Assembly: GCA_903832035.1 (NCBI GenBank) | Contig: CAILAD010000022.1 | Location: 1 to 32,573, forward strand | Direction: 5' to 3' | From: an uncultured bacterium | GTDB taxonomy: Bacteria; Patescibacteriota; Saccharimonadia; CAILAD01; BJGX01 | Length of the DNA stretch: 32,573 nt | The notes under the pieces: model-generated | Told to the model about the DNA's origin: nothing | The model's database searches: none | Seen by the model: the letters and a program-made list of their open reading frames with translations, nothing else | Program-made: the position numbers and the translations under genes | Shown: one piece after another, positions 8,215 through 15,003 of the stretch | How positions within the stretch are numbered: position 1 is the stretch's first letter | Layout: each line of letters starts with the position of its first letter

Positions 8215-8260
8215 GTACGTGCTAGAGTTTTGTTTTAAGCGTCACCCTCCAGAAACGCTT
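8121..8260 (-). other. Three hairpins in the mraZ-rsmH leader
   Basis: Three inverted repeats are visible: CTACCC/GGGTAG (8121-8126 with 8133-8138), CAAGGAC/GTCCTTG (8149-8155 with 8167-8173) and AAGCGT/ACGCTT (8237-8242 with 8255-8260). None is followed by a long T-run on the minus strand, so they are not simple terminators. They may be processing sites or attenuation elements between mraZ and the rest of the dcw operon. Confidence 0.35.
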
Positions 8261-8347
8261 ACTGACTGCCAAATAGTTAACTTTGATTTTTGTGTTTGTT
8301 TTAGTTTTCAATGAGCATTTGTCTTTAAAAGACCATCTGATGAATTC

Positions 8348-8698
8348 TTACTTAGAGCTTATTCGGAAGTACTTTCCGGCCCTAACAGCGATAATGTCAT
8401 TCTTATCACCTAAGAGTCTCATGTGATGAGCTTCTAATGTTATTCTCCCCTGCTTAGCATCCAGCCTAGCAATTGTTTTACCTGATCTTAGTCTCACATT
8501 AAGGTCGGCTTTAGCCTCATCTAGTATGTCACCTCGCAAGGCATCTTCTACGTCATTATTCCAGACTGATTCTGGGTAGATATGAAGGTAATCCTTGAAG
8601 CCAGGTGTAATAACTACATTTTGGCCAAATTCTTTTCTAAGTTGCGTAGGTATTGTAAGTCTATTTTTACTATCTAGTTTTCTCTCGAAATAATCCAT
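8348..8698 (-). CDS. mraZ: Transcriptional regulator MraZ
   Basis: The 116-residue protein has two SpoVT/AbrB-like swapped-hairpin domains. It begins FERKLDSKNRLTIPTQLRKEFG, and the second copy includes ARLDAKQGRITLE. MraZ is a ring-forming DNA-binding protein that controls its own dcw operon by binding direct repeats in the mraZ promoter. Such repeats are present here (TTACCCACT boxes at 8715-8764), so autoregulation is likely. It is the first gene of the operon. The ATG is preceded by an A-rich AAGAAAG, a weak Shine-Dalgarno match. Confidence 0.95.
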   Translation of the reverse strand: MDYFERKLDSKNRLTIPTQLRKEFGQNVVITPGFKDYLHIYPESVWNNDVEDALRGDILDEAKADLNVRLRSGKTIARLDAKQGRITLEAHHMRLLGDKNDIIAVRAGKYFRISSK

Positions 8699-8714
8699 CT
8701 GATATTATTCTTTC

Positions 8715-8764
8715 TTACCCACTGTTACCCACTACATCTAGTATACACTCACCAATTACCCACT
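8715..8764 (-). promoter_or_regulatory. MraZ-type operator: three identical TTACCCACT boxes
   Basis: The nonamer TTACCCACT (AGTGGGTAA on the mraZ strand) occurs at 8715-8723, 8725-8733 and 8756-8764. Two copies are exactly 10 bp apart, one helical turn, and a degenerate copy (GGTGAGTG) follows the third. MraZ operators in other bacteria are tandem (G)TGGG repeats with about 10-bp spacing, so the match is good. The boxes cover the promoter spacer and the region just downstream of the -10, which fits autorepression. Confidence 0.8.
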
Positions 8765-8769
8765 GTAAA
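8740..8769 (-). promoter_or_regulatory. dcw operon promoter (TTTACA-N18-TATACT)
   Basis: On the minus strand, -35 TTTACA (8769-8764) and -10 TATACT (8745-8740) are separated by 18 bp. The third MraZ box lies within the spacer and overlaps the -35 edge; the other two lie downstream near the expected start of transcription. Confidence 0.65.
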
Positions 8770-8875
8770 CCGTTTTAGCATAACTTTTTTATATACTATT
8801 AGTTTTTCTTTTGCCTTTATTAGGCTAAAAAATAGTACTTTACGAACAGACTGCGAAACAGTCATGCCTATATTT

Positions 8876-8890
8876 TGCTATAATATTTAA
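8876..8890 (+). promoter_or_regulatory. Extended -10 promoter giving a probable leaderless mRNA
   Basis: TGC-TATAAT (8876-8884) is a perfect extended -10. Only six bases (atttaa) separate it from the ATG at 8891, so transcription should start at or next to the A of the start codon. No Shine-Dalgarno site is present. Confidence 0.7.
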
Positions 8891-9388
8891 ATGAGACGCA
8901 GAAAAACAATATCACCAGACTATTTTCACAGCGGTTTTTTTGGTGTTGAAGATAGCTTAGTATCGACCACTGGAGCTCTAGCAGGTATAGCCATATCTGC
9001 TACGAGTAAGGAGGCTATTATAGCAACAGCATTAGTAATAATTGCGGTAGAATCAACATCTATGGCGGCCAGTGAATTCATTAGTGAAGAGACTGAAGAG
9101 GATGTAGAGAAAGAAAAAATTCCCGCCAATCCAATCATAAGTGGGCTAATAATATTTGTAGGCTACATTATTGCTGGTATGGTGCCGCTCATACCATACC
9201 TATTACTTCCCCACCTCCAAGCAATACCCGTAAGTATTGTTGCGGCCTTGATGGGTTTGCTAGCGCTCGGTATATTCAAAGGCAAAGTAACTCACAAGAG
9301 TAGGTTCAGGGCTGCTGTAGAGGTGCTAATTATTGGTGGTATTGCTGCCGGAATTGGTCTGGCCGTTGGCATTATTTTTAAAATCTAG
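8891..9388 (+). CDS. VIT1/CCC1-family membrane transporter (probable Fe2+/Mn2+ transport)
   Basis: The 165-residue membrane protein starts with DYFHSGFFGVEDSLVSTTGALAGIA, which matches the first helix of the VIT1/CCC1 (DUF125) family (usual motif GxxDGLVSTxG). A charged cytoplasmic loop EEDVEKEKIPANP follows the second helix, and three more hydrophobic segments complete the usual five-helix fold. Family members move ferrous iron or manganese across membranes; the substrate here is inferred. It is transcribed divergently from mraZ, and its stop is four bases from the glyS stop. Confidence 0.8.
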   Translation: MRRRKTISPDYFHSGFFGVEDSLVSTTGALAGIAISATSKEAIIATALVIIAVESTSMAASEFISEETEEDVEKEKIPANPIISGLIIFVGYIIAGMVPLIPYLLLPHLQAIPVSIVAALMGLLALGIFKGKVTHKSRFRAAVEVLIIGGIAAGIGLAVGIIFKI

Positions 9389-9391
9389 AGA

Positions 9392-10741
9392 TCAATTTAG
9401 CTTCGACTGGACGTAAGACTTTAATTCAGCTATCTTTATTCGCTCTTGCTTCATAGTGTCTCTATCTCGAACGGTTACAGCATTATCTTCTAGACTATCG
9501 AAGTCTACAGTCACACACAGAGGTGTACCGATTTCGTCTTGTCTTCTGTATCGCTTACCAATCGATTGGGTTTCATCGTATTCAACATTAATATCACCGG
9601 AGATAATTTCGAATACTTCGCGAGATAGCTTACTTAGCTCGGGCTTTTTACTTAGTGGCAGTACTGCCACCTTAACAGGTGCTAGAGATGGCTTAAACTT
9701 CATAACTACACGAGTTTCTTCACCTACCTGTTCTTCTGTATAGGAATCGGCTAGCACTGCAAGGAATAATCTATCCATACCAACGGAAGTTTCAATCACC
9801 CAAGGTGTAAATCGTTTCTTACTCTCTTCGTCGAAGTACTCCAGTTCCTTACCGCTAAATTTACTATGTCTACTAAGGTCCCAGTCACCTCTGTTGTGAA
9901 TACCCTCCATCTCTTTAAACCCAAACGGGAAGTTATACTCAATATCCCACGCGTCTTTGGCGTAGTGAGCTCTTTCATTTTCACCGTGCTCTCTAAATCT
10001 AAGATTGCCTTTATCCAAGATAGTCTCATGCCACTTCATGCGACGCTCCTTCCATTGACTAAATATCTTGTCGGCTGATTCTGGGTCAACAAACATTTGC
10101 ATCTCAGCCTGCTCGAATTCACGCTGTCTAAAAAGGAAATCTCCTGGTGTTATTTCATTTCGAAATGCCTTACCAATTTGTGCTACGCCGAATGGTAACT
10201 TAGCTCTTGTAGTTTCTCGAACATTATCAAAATTTGTATAAATACCCTGACAGGTTTCACCTCTAAGATAAGCTACTGCATTGTCATCCTCGAGTGGGCC
10301 AAGAAAAGTCTTCATTAATAAGTTGAACTGTCTAATATCGGTCCAATCATGACCACCGCAGTTAGGACAATCAAATTTATTTACTAGCTTAGTTAGTTCT
10401 GGGATATCTACGCTATCCACATTAGCTAATTTATCTGCCCTAAACCGCTTTTTACAACTCTTACAATCAACCATCGGGTCGCTGAATCGCTCAACATGTC
10501 CACTAGCCTCCCAGACTTTTGGGCTTTGAATAATTGCACTATCAATGCCTGAGATATTATCATTTATATAGACCATTTCTTGCCACCACAGCTTCTTGAT
10601 ATTATTCTTTAACTCCACCCCGTAAGGTCCGAAGTCGTACATGCCCGCTACTCCGCCATATATCTCGCTGGCTTGAAAAACAAAGCCTCGCCTTTTAGCA
10701 TAGCTAACCAATTGTTCCATAGTAATTTTAGATTTATTCAT
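9392..10741 (-). CDS. glyS: Glycyl-tRNA synthetase, single-chain (alpha2) class II type
   Basis: The 449-residue protein charges tRNA-Gly. It has the class II catalytic core with motif 2 (FRNEITPG then FRQREFEQAEMQMF), motif 3 (GMDRLFLAVL) and a C-terminal anticodon-binding domain (about 350-449). Two Cys pairs, CKSCKKRF and CPNCGG, in the N-terminal insertion suggest a zinc site. This is the dimeric form shared with archaea, eukaryotes and some bacteria, not the alpha2beta2 glyQ/glyS type. It is last in an operon with recO, 18 bp downstream. Confidence 0.96.
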   Translation of the reverse strand: MNKSKITMEQLVSYAKRRGFVFQASEIYGGVAGMYDFGPYGVELKNNIKKLWWQEMVYINDNISGIDSAIIQSPKVWEASGHVERFSDPMVDCKSCKKRFRADKLANVDSVDIPELTKLVNKFDCPNCGGHDWTDIRQFNLLMKTFLGPLEDDNAVAYLRGETCQGIYTNFDNVRETTRAKLPFGVAQIGKAFRNEITPGDFLFRQREFEQAEMQMFVDPESADKIFSQWKERRMKWHETILDKGNLRFREHGENERAHYAKDAWDIEYNFPFGFKEMEGIHNRGDWDLSRHSKFSGKELEYFDEESKKRFTPWVIETSVGMDRLFLAVLADSYTEEQVGEETRVVMKFKPSLAPVKVAVLPLSKKPELSKLSREVFEIISGDINVEYDETQSIGKRYRRQDEIGTPLCVTVDFDSLEDNAVTVRDRDTMKQERIKIAELKSYVQSKLN

Positions 10742-10759
10742 AAGTCACTATATTATACC

Positions 10760-11476
10760 CTAAAACTGACGTTCTTGAAAAACGCCCAAGCTCTTAAAGC
10801 GTAAACCAAAATGATATTCGTAATAGTGAAATATTAACTTCTCACTTTCTTTAAATATTTCATCAATACCAGATATTCTAGCGAGCTGCTCAAGTGGGTT
10901 TTTATACACCAGTCGCCAGAACTTGATTGTCTTATCTGATATTATTCCATAGTGCGAGTTAGGGTGAAAAGGCACAACTTCACCGGAGTCGTAAGATAAA
11001 TAGTGCCTGGATCCCGCGACTGTACCGCCTAACTCAGGTTGCGAACCTAGACACACGAGCAATTTCAAACTAAAGTACTGGCGCAATAATTGGGGATCAA
11101 CTTCCCTCACCTCTGAAATACACTCAACATATAAATCATATGCCGACTCATTGGGCTGATCCTCGGGTAACATTTTGTCCATAATCTCGTTAATTAGGTG
11201 AGCGCTCATTAGTATTTCCTCATCTATAGATTGAAAATTAAATAGCTCTCTTGCTTCGGCGCCAATAATTGTTGCAAGTGATTTATTACCAACAACCCTA
11301 ATATCTATTAGGCAGTAGGGCTCTAGGTGGCCTGACAGTTTAGCCTTACCCTTCCTAATTCCCTTAGCTACAAGCTTCACTTTGCCCTTCTCTAGGGAAT
11401 AGAAACTAATTATCCTGTCAGCCTCTCCCAGGTTATACCTCCTAAGTACAAATCCTGTTAGGCTCTGCTCTCTCAT
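10760..11476 (-). CDS. recO: Recombination mediator RecO
   Basis: The 238-residue protein has the RecO N-terminal OB-fold (TGFVLRRYNLGEADRIISFYSLEKGKVKLVAKGIRK) and an all-helical C-terminal domain with YYEYHFGLRFKSLG near the end. RecO acts with RecR to load RecA on SSB-coated DNA. The zinc-finger Cys set found in some RecO proteins is not evident. The ATG overlaps the TGA of the upstream receiver gene (ATGA), indicating coupled translation. Confidence 0.92.
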   Translation of the reverse strand: MREQSLTGFVLRRYNLGEADRIISFYSLEKGKVKLVAKGIRKGKAKLSGHLEPYCLIDIRVVGNKSLATIIGAEARELFNFQSIDEEILMSAHLINEIMDKMLPEDQPNESAYDLYVECISEVREVDPQLLRQYFSLKLLVCLGSQPELGGTVAGSRHYLSYDSGEVVPFHPNSHYGIISDKTIKFWRLVYKNPLEQLARISGIDEIFKESEKLIFHYYEYHFGLRFKSLGVFQERQF

Positions 11477-11850
11477 TCTAATATTTTGATTATGTTATCA
11501 ACCAAATCTCTGGGCGAAACTTGTGATTTTACAAAATAAGCATCAACCCCAAGACTTTCCTTAACGGTGTCATGTAAGCTGACGTCGGACTCAGTCAAAT
11601 TAGTTAAGATAATAATACGCATATTATTATGCCTTGGATCTTTGCGTATCGCCTTAATTAGCTTTAAACCATTCATCTTAGGCAGAAGAATATCCACAAT
11701 AGCCAAATCAGCCAAGTTATCATTCAGCCAATCAAGCGCCTGGAGGCCGTCTTCGCTTGGGTTAGTATTAAAGCCTGCACTATTTAGCTTGATATTATAC
11801 ATATCGCGCAGTATCTGATCATCTTCGACAAATAATATAGTTTTCTTCAT
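11473..11850 (-). CDS. Single-domain CheY-like response regulator receiver
   Basis: The 125-residue protein is a complete receiver domain with no output domain. The canonical acidic pocket and switch residues are visible: D10, D11, phospho-acceptor D53 (VDILLPKMNG), T83 and K108. It lies nine bases downstream of a degenerate histidine-kinase-like gene and overlaps recO. Stand-alone receivers act through partner proteins; the partner is unknown here. The upstream pseudo-kinase is an obvious candidate for interaction, although it lacks recognisable catalytic residues. Confidence 0.92.
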   Translation of the reverse strand: MKKTILFVEDDQILRDMYNIKLNSAGFNTNPSEDGLQALDWLNDNLADLAIVDILLPKMNGLKLIKAIRKDPRHNNMRIIILTNLTESDVSLHDTVKESLGVDAYFVKSQVSPRDLVDNIIKILE

Positions 11851-11859
11851 ACCCCTACT

Positions 11860-12585
11860 CTACTCCTCTACTGTACCACTATCAAATACATTTAGTTGCT
11901 TAGAAATAGGCACTTTAACATAAAGCTTATCTTTATTGTTAATTTTTCTGTAGCTAATACTAATACTCATTGATTCAAGCAAGACACTAAGCATGAAGTA
12001 TGCTGCAATTTCACTTAATTGATACTTACCTTTGGTTACGTCAATATGTCTATAGGAATTAATTATTTTCTTAATGTCATCTTTCAGCCACTCTGCTCTT
12101 TTTGAATAAAGAGAAATGATAAGAAAATTACCCCTTCTTCTAGAATCCACAAAAATATTCTTTGACTTCGTGTTTGGAGAGAGCAAGGCGTCCATGCAGT
12201 AGACGAATAACGATTCATCAACACTAATCAGTGAGATAGAGTAAGTAGATTTTGATTTAAAATTAATTACTGAGTTATTTTCTAATGATGAAAATAGCTT
12301 TTCTACATGAGTACTTTTTCTGTGAACAGCCGAATGATTTATGACGCGGTAAATAAATTCTACAAACCTTGCATCACGGAGCTGTTGGGAATATATTTTT
12401 TTTAAATTAATAACTACTATGTCTTTGTTTTTGGGAGTACTAATTTCATCCAGATAACCAATACTAGAATTAGCAGAACTAACCGAGCCCTGTAGAATGG
12501 CAAATAAAATTGACTTCATTCCACTCCTAGAATACCAAAGACCCAAATCGTTTAATTCTGGATTTGGGTCTTTGGTGTAACTCAT
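11860..12585 (-). CDS. Degenerate histidine-kinase-like (GHKL ATPase) protein
   Basis: The call is tentative. The order of segments in the second half resembles a histidine kinase ATPase domain: SLFVYCMDALLS at the N-box position, a FLIISLYSKR strand where G1 should follow, and GKYQLSEIAAYFMLSVLLESMSISISY at the GxGLGL helix, ending LYVKVPIS. The N-box Asn, G1 Asp and the G2 glycines are absent, and no phospho-acceptor His motif is evident, so ATP binding is doubtful. Adjacency to a receiver gene supports the idea. Two starts are possible: ATG 12585, leaderless, or ATG 12519 (MKSILFAIL), with AGGAG 5 nt upstream. The second start would put the 16-bp inverted repeat in the 5' UTR. Confidence 0.5.
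   Translation of the reverse strand: MSYTKDPNPELNDLGLWYSRSGMKSILFAILQGSVSSANSSIGYLDEISTPKNKDIVVINLKKIYSQQLRDARFVEFIYRVINHSAVHRKSTHVEKLFSSLENNSVINFKSKSTYSISLISVDESLFVYCMDALLSPNTKSKNIFVDSRRRGNFLIISLYSKRAEWLKDDIKKIINSYRHIDVTKGKYQLSEIAAYFMLSVLLESMSISISYRKINNKDKLYVKVPISKQLNVFDSGTVEE
12534..12576 (-). repeat. Perfect 16-bp inverted repeat at the start of the kinase-like gene
   Basis: ACCAAAGACCCAAATC (12534-12549) and GATTTGGGTCTTTGGT (12561-12576) are exact reverse complements with an 11-nt spacer. The stem covers codons about 4-18 of the long ORF, or the 5' UTR if translation begins at 12519. No T-run follows on either strand, so an intrinsic terminator is unlikely. A dyad operator or an mRNA hairpin controlling the AGGAG site downstream are the remaining possibilities. 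Confidence 0.9.
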
Positions 12586-12593
12586 ATACTTAT

Positions 12594-12621
12594 ACTATAG
12601 TGCGATACTCACTACAGGCAA
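12594..12621 (-). promoter_or_regulatory. Promoter TTGCCT-N16-TATAGT for the kinase-like/receiver/recO/glyS operon
   Basis: On the minus strand, -35 TTGCCT (12621-12616) and -10 TATAGT (12599-12594) are 16 bp apart. The -10 ends eight bases before the ATG at 12585, giving a leaderless or nearly leaderless transcript from that start. Confidence 0.5.
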
Positions 12622-12635
12622 GCATAAGTAGTTTA

Positions 12636-13319
12636 CTAGGGATTAAGTTTTACAGTTCCAAGAATGGTATTAAAGGCTGATAAATACTTTGTATTATCAT
12701 CAGTTTCTATAATAAATGTCTTCTCTCTAATTGGAACAATCACCACGGTACCCTTTGTTATTTTGTCAGAAAGTTCTCCCGAGTACCGATAACCTTTAAT
12801 TCCTGAGACAGTAGTATCTTCACGACTAACTTTTTTTTCTGAATACAGAGAATCGTACTCTGTTTTTGTTGAATCTATATTCTGGTTTTTGAGGGAAAAA
12901 AGTAGTGGGTAATTTACAATCTTTGAGTCAACGTAGTCTGGGGCTGAAAAGCCATCAATCGTCCCTACGGAACTATCTGGTGTAACCATAAGACTCCAGG
13001 ACTTTGGTAGTTGAATTGAAAAATTACCAGCAAAGTCAGGTGCAGTATATGTCCTTGTGCTACTAACAGCTAGTTGCGCTACGGCCTGATCATCCTTGGT
13101 CTTCTGAACTGATGCACCTGAAGCCTCCCCAGCCTGTCTGGCATCGTTGATCTTTTTATCGTTAGTAAATGCTCGGCTTGCGAAAATCAGTAGGAGTATC
13201 AGTAGGATTGCTGAAATTACTGCCATAGCAATAAGCGGTAATTTATTGCTCTTAGACTTCTTACTGGGCTCCATGCCTGACGGCTGGATTGGTGTGTAGG
13301 GTTGTTGGGGGGTATCCAT
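12636..13319 (-). CDS. Membrane-anchored extracytoplasmic protein of unknown function
   Basis: The 227-residue protein has a Pro/Gln-rich cytoplasmic N-terminus, a basic KKSKSNK stop-transfer segment and one membrane helix (about LIAMAVISAILLILLLIF). A linker with Ala/Gln/Asp follows, then a beta-rich outer domain (about 90-227) beginning FAGNFSIQLPKSWSL. That domain pattern recalls PsbP-like or similar single-domain surface proteins common in CPR genomes, but I cannot assign a family. It follows the AhpC-type gene by nine bases with AAGGAC as ribosome binding site, so it is probably co-transcribed with sod and prx. Confidence 0.75.
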   Translation of the reverse strand: MDTPQQPYTPIQPSGMEPSKKSKSNKLPLIAMAVISAILLILLLIFASRAFTNDKKINDARQAGEASGASVQKTKDDQAVAQLAVSSTRTYTAPDFAGNFSIQLPKSWSLMVTPDSSVGTIDGFSAPDYVDSKIVNYPLLFSLKNQNIDSTKTEYDSLYSEKKVSREDTTVSGIKGYRYSGELSDKITKGTVVIVPIREKTFIIETDDNTKYLSAFNTILGTVKLNP

Positions 13320-13328
13320 ATCTTGTCC

Positions 13329-13856
13329 TTAATTCTTTAAGTTAGGGTCTCCAGGTATCCAGTCGACTGGACAAAGGCCACCAGTTTGAAGTGCTTTTAC
13401 TACACGCATAGTCTCTTCTACACTTCGACCAACATTACCGTCAGATATAACGACGTAGCGAAGTTTTCCTTCAGGGTCAATTATGAAAGTACCTCTTTCG
13501 GCCTCGCCAGAATCTTCGGCTAGTACTTCATAGTCCCTTGAAAGATTGTGTGAAGTATCGGCAAGGATTGGAAAGCCAACTTCTTTTAGGTCTCTTTCAA
13601 ACCATGCTTTATGACTGTAGATACTGTCTGTACTAGCTGCTAAAACTTCCGTATCTAACTTCTTGAAATCGTCATACATTTTTGCGAATCCTTTAATTTC
13701 TGTGGGACAGACGAAGGTAAAGTCTCTTGGGTAGAAAAATAATATTACCCATTTACCTTTGTATTCAGCGAGGCTAACTTCTTTGTAGTCATCTTTGACG
13801 CCTTTCTGATAAGCACTCAGATTAAAATCTGGTGCTGGCTGATTTAGTTTTAACAT
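13329..13856 (-). CDS. AhpC/Prx1-type 2-Cys peroxiredoxin
   Basis: The 175-residue thiol peroxidase has the peroxidatic Cys50 in FYPRDFTFVCPTE and the resolving Cys162 in GGLCPVDW, the typical 2-Cys pattern. It reduces H2O2, alkyl hydroperoxides and possibly peroxynitrite using a thioredoxin- or AhpF-like donor, not encoded here. Its ATG immediately follows the SOD stop, so superoxide dismutation and removal of the resulting peroxide are translated from one mRNA. Confidence 0.95.
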   Translation of the reverse strand: MLKLNQPAPDFNLSAYQKGVKDDYKEVSLAEYKGKWVILFFYPRDFTFVCPTEIKGFAKMYDDFKKLDTEVLAASTDSIYSHKAWFERDLKEVGFPILADTSHNLSRDYEVLAEDSGEAERGTFIIDPEGKLRYVVISDGNVGRSVEETMRVVKALQTGGLCPVDWIPGDPNLKN

Positions 13857-14474
13857 CTATTCTCCTTCGTTATTATTATTTTCAGTTTGATAGCCCGGGA
13901 TATTGCTACTAACTCTTTTATTTACTTCTTCCCAGTCAATGTTTGCCATATATTTTTCGATATAATCTGCTCGTTTAGTTGCGTAATCAATAAAGTAGGC
14001 GTGTTCATACACGTCCATGACGACTAGAGTAGTAGTATTCCAAACTCCACCTTGATTATGAACGTCACAGATGTAATTTTCAAGTTTTTTGGTATCAAAA
14101 TTGTAGGCCAATACTACCCAGCCTCGAGCAGTCATTCCTAACGCCTTAAACTGTTCACTCCATGCATCAAAACTACCGAAGTTTTTGTTTATTAACTCTG
14201 CGATTGATCCAGTAGGCACTCCACCTTGTCCGCCCATACCTTCAAAATAATACTCGTGCAATACAACACCGTTAAGAGCGAAGCCTTTTTCTATAGTTAG
14301 CTCTCTTAGGTCTGAGTAAGTAGCATTAGCTGTAGTCAAGTCTACTCCACTTAGCTTTTCATTAATTTCATTATATTTTTTTACGTAACCTGCATACAAA
14401 ACATCATGGTGTTCTTTGAGTTGTTTTTCACTTAAGCCATCGAGCTTTGAATACTTTAGCGGTTTTACTTCCAT
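13857..14474 (-). CDS. Fe/Mn-family superoxide dismutase
   Basis: The 205-residue protein has the two-domain Fe/Mn SOD layout. Likely metal ligands lie in KEHHDVLYAGYV (first His), LHEYYFEG (second His) and DVYEHAYFIDY (Asp and third His). The last motif has Tyr where most SODs have Trp (DVWEHAYY), and the HHxxxY segment lacks the usual second His. This places it in a divergent subgroup, so iron or manganese use cannot be read off. It leads a sod-prx-membrane protein operon. AAGGAG lies 5 nt before the ATG. Confidence 0.93.
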   Translation of the reverse strand: MEVKPLKYSKLDGLSEKQLKEHHDVLYAGYVKKYNEINEKLSGVDLTTANATYSDLRELTIEKGFALNGVVLHEYYFEGMGGQGGVPTGSIAELINKNFGSFDAWSEQFKALGMTARGWVVLAYNFDTKKLENYICDVHNQGGVWNTTTLVVMDVYEHAYFIDYATKRADYIEKYMANIDWEEVNKRVSSNIPGYQTENNNNEGE

Positions 14475-14497
14475 GTAGTCTCCTTATTTGTAACTTT

Positions 14498-14527
14498 ATT
14501 GTAACTTAAGAGAGACTGCTTAGTCAA
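14498..14527 (-). promoter_or_regulatory. sod operon promoter (TTGACT-N18-TACAAT)
   Basis: -35 TTGACT (14527-14522) and -10 TACAAT (14503-14498) are separated by 18 bp on the minus strand. The -35 overlaps the TGA stop of the methyltransferase gene. Unlike many promoters here, it leaves a normal short leader with AAGGAG. Confidence 0.6.
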
Positions 14528-15003
14528 AAGCGGTAGAAGTGTGTATTGTTAGTTTTTTTAGTAACTTCAATATTAGGTAGCTCAAAAACATAACTTGCAA
14601 AATAACTATTTGCTTTCATCTCTGACTGTAATTTCTTCTCTAGTTTTGGCATATACTTCGTAAGTAAAAAAGTAAAAACTAAATCAGCATCACTGACGTC
14701 GGCTCTCCACAAACTCTTTAGCTTAACTTTTGCATTTGGGTATTTAAATAGCCTCAAGTTACTGATAAGCCACAATATAGGATTAATCTCATAACCAATC
14801 ACTCTATAGCCTTTTTTAGCTGCGATAACTAACATCTTACCGTCGCCTGATCCCAGATCGATTACTAGACTTTTTGTTGGTATCTTAACTATTCTAAATA
14901 TTCTTTCTAAATCTTTTTTAAAAGTCGGTAGATATGGGGCACCAAAAAAAACCACGAAACAAAAGAGTAATGTGATTACTGCAGATATCCAAAAAAAAAT
15001 CAT
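14524..15003 (-). CDS. Membrane-anchored SAM-dependent methyltransferase, FAM173/ATPSCKMT-like
   Basis: The 159-residue protein begins with a membrane helix (FFWISAVITLLFCFVVFFG) followed by a compact Rossmann methyltransferase with motif I VIDLGSGDGK and GYEINPILW after strand 2. An N-terminal anchor, a short pre-domain and 'GSGDG...GYExNP' is the arrangement of the FAM173 lysine methyltransferases, including the ATP synthase c-subunit methyltransferase. The substrate here is inferred only by resemblance. The ATG overlaps the bcp stop (TAATG). Confidence 0.75.
   Translation of the reverse strand: MIFFWISAVITLLFCFVVFFGAPYLPTFKKDLERIFRIVKIPTKSLVIDLGSGDGKMLVIAAKKGYRVIGYEINPILWLISNLRLFKYPNAKVKLKSLWRADVSDADLVFTFLLTKYMPKLEKKLQSEMKANSYFASYVFELPNIEVTKKTNNTHFYRF

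Noticed and set aside
9456-9743. 95-aa plus-strand ORF
   Set aside because: Shadow of glyS; Ser/Leu-rich frame typical of antisense translation.
12534-12576. Intrinsic terminator for the membrane-protein gene upstream
   Set aside because: The stem is perfect but no T-run follows on either strand, and a promoter lies upstream of it.
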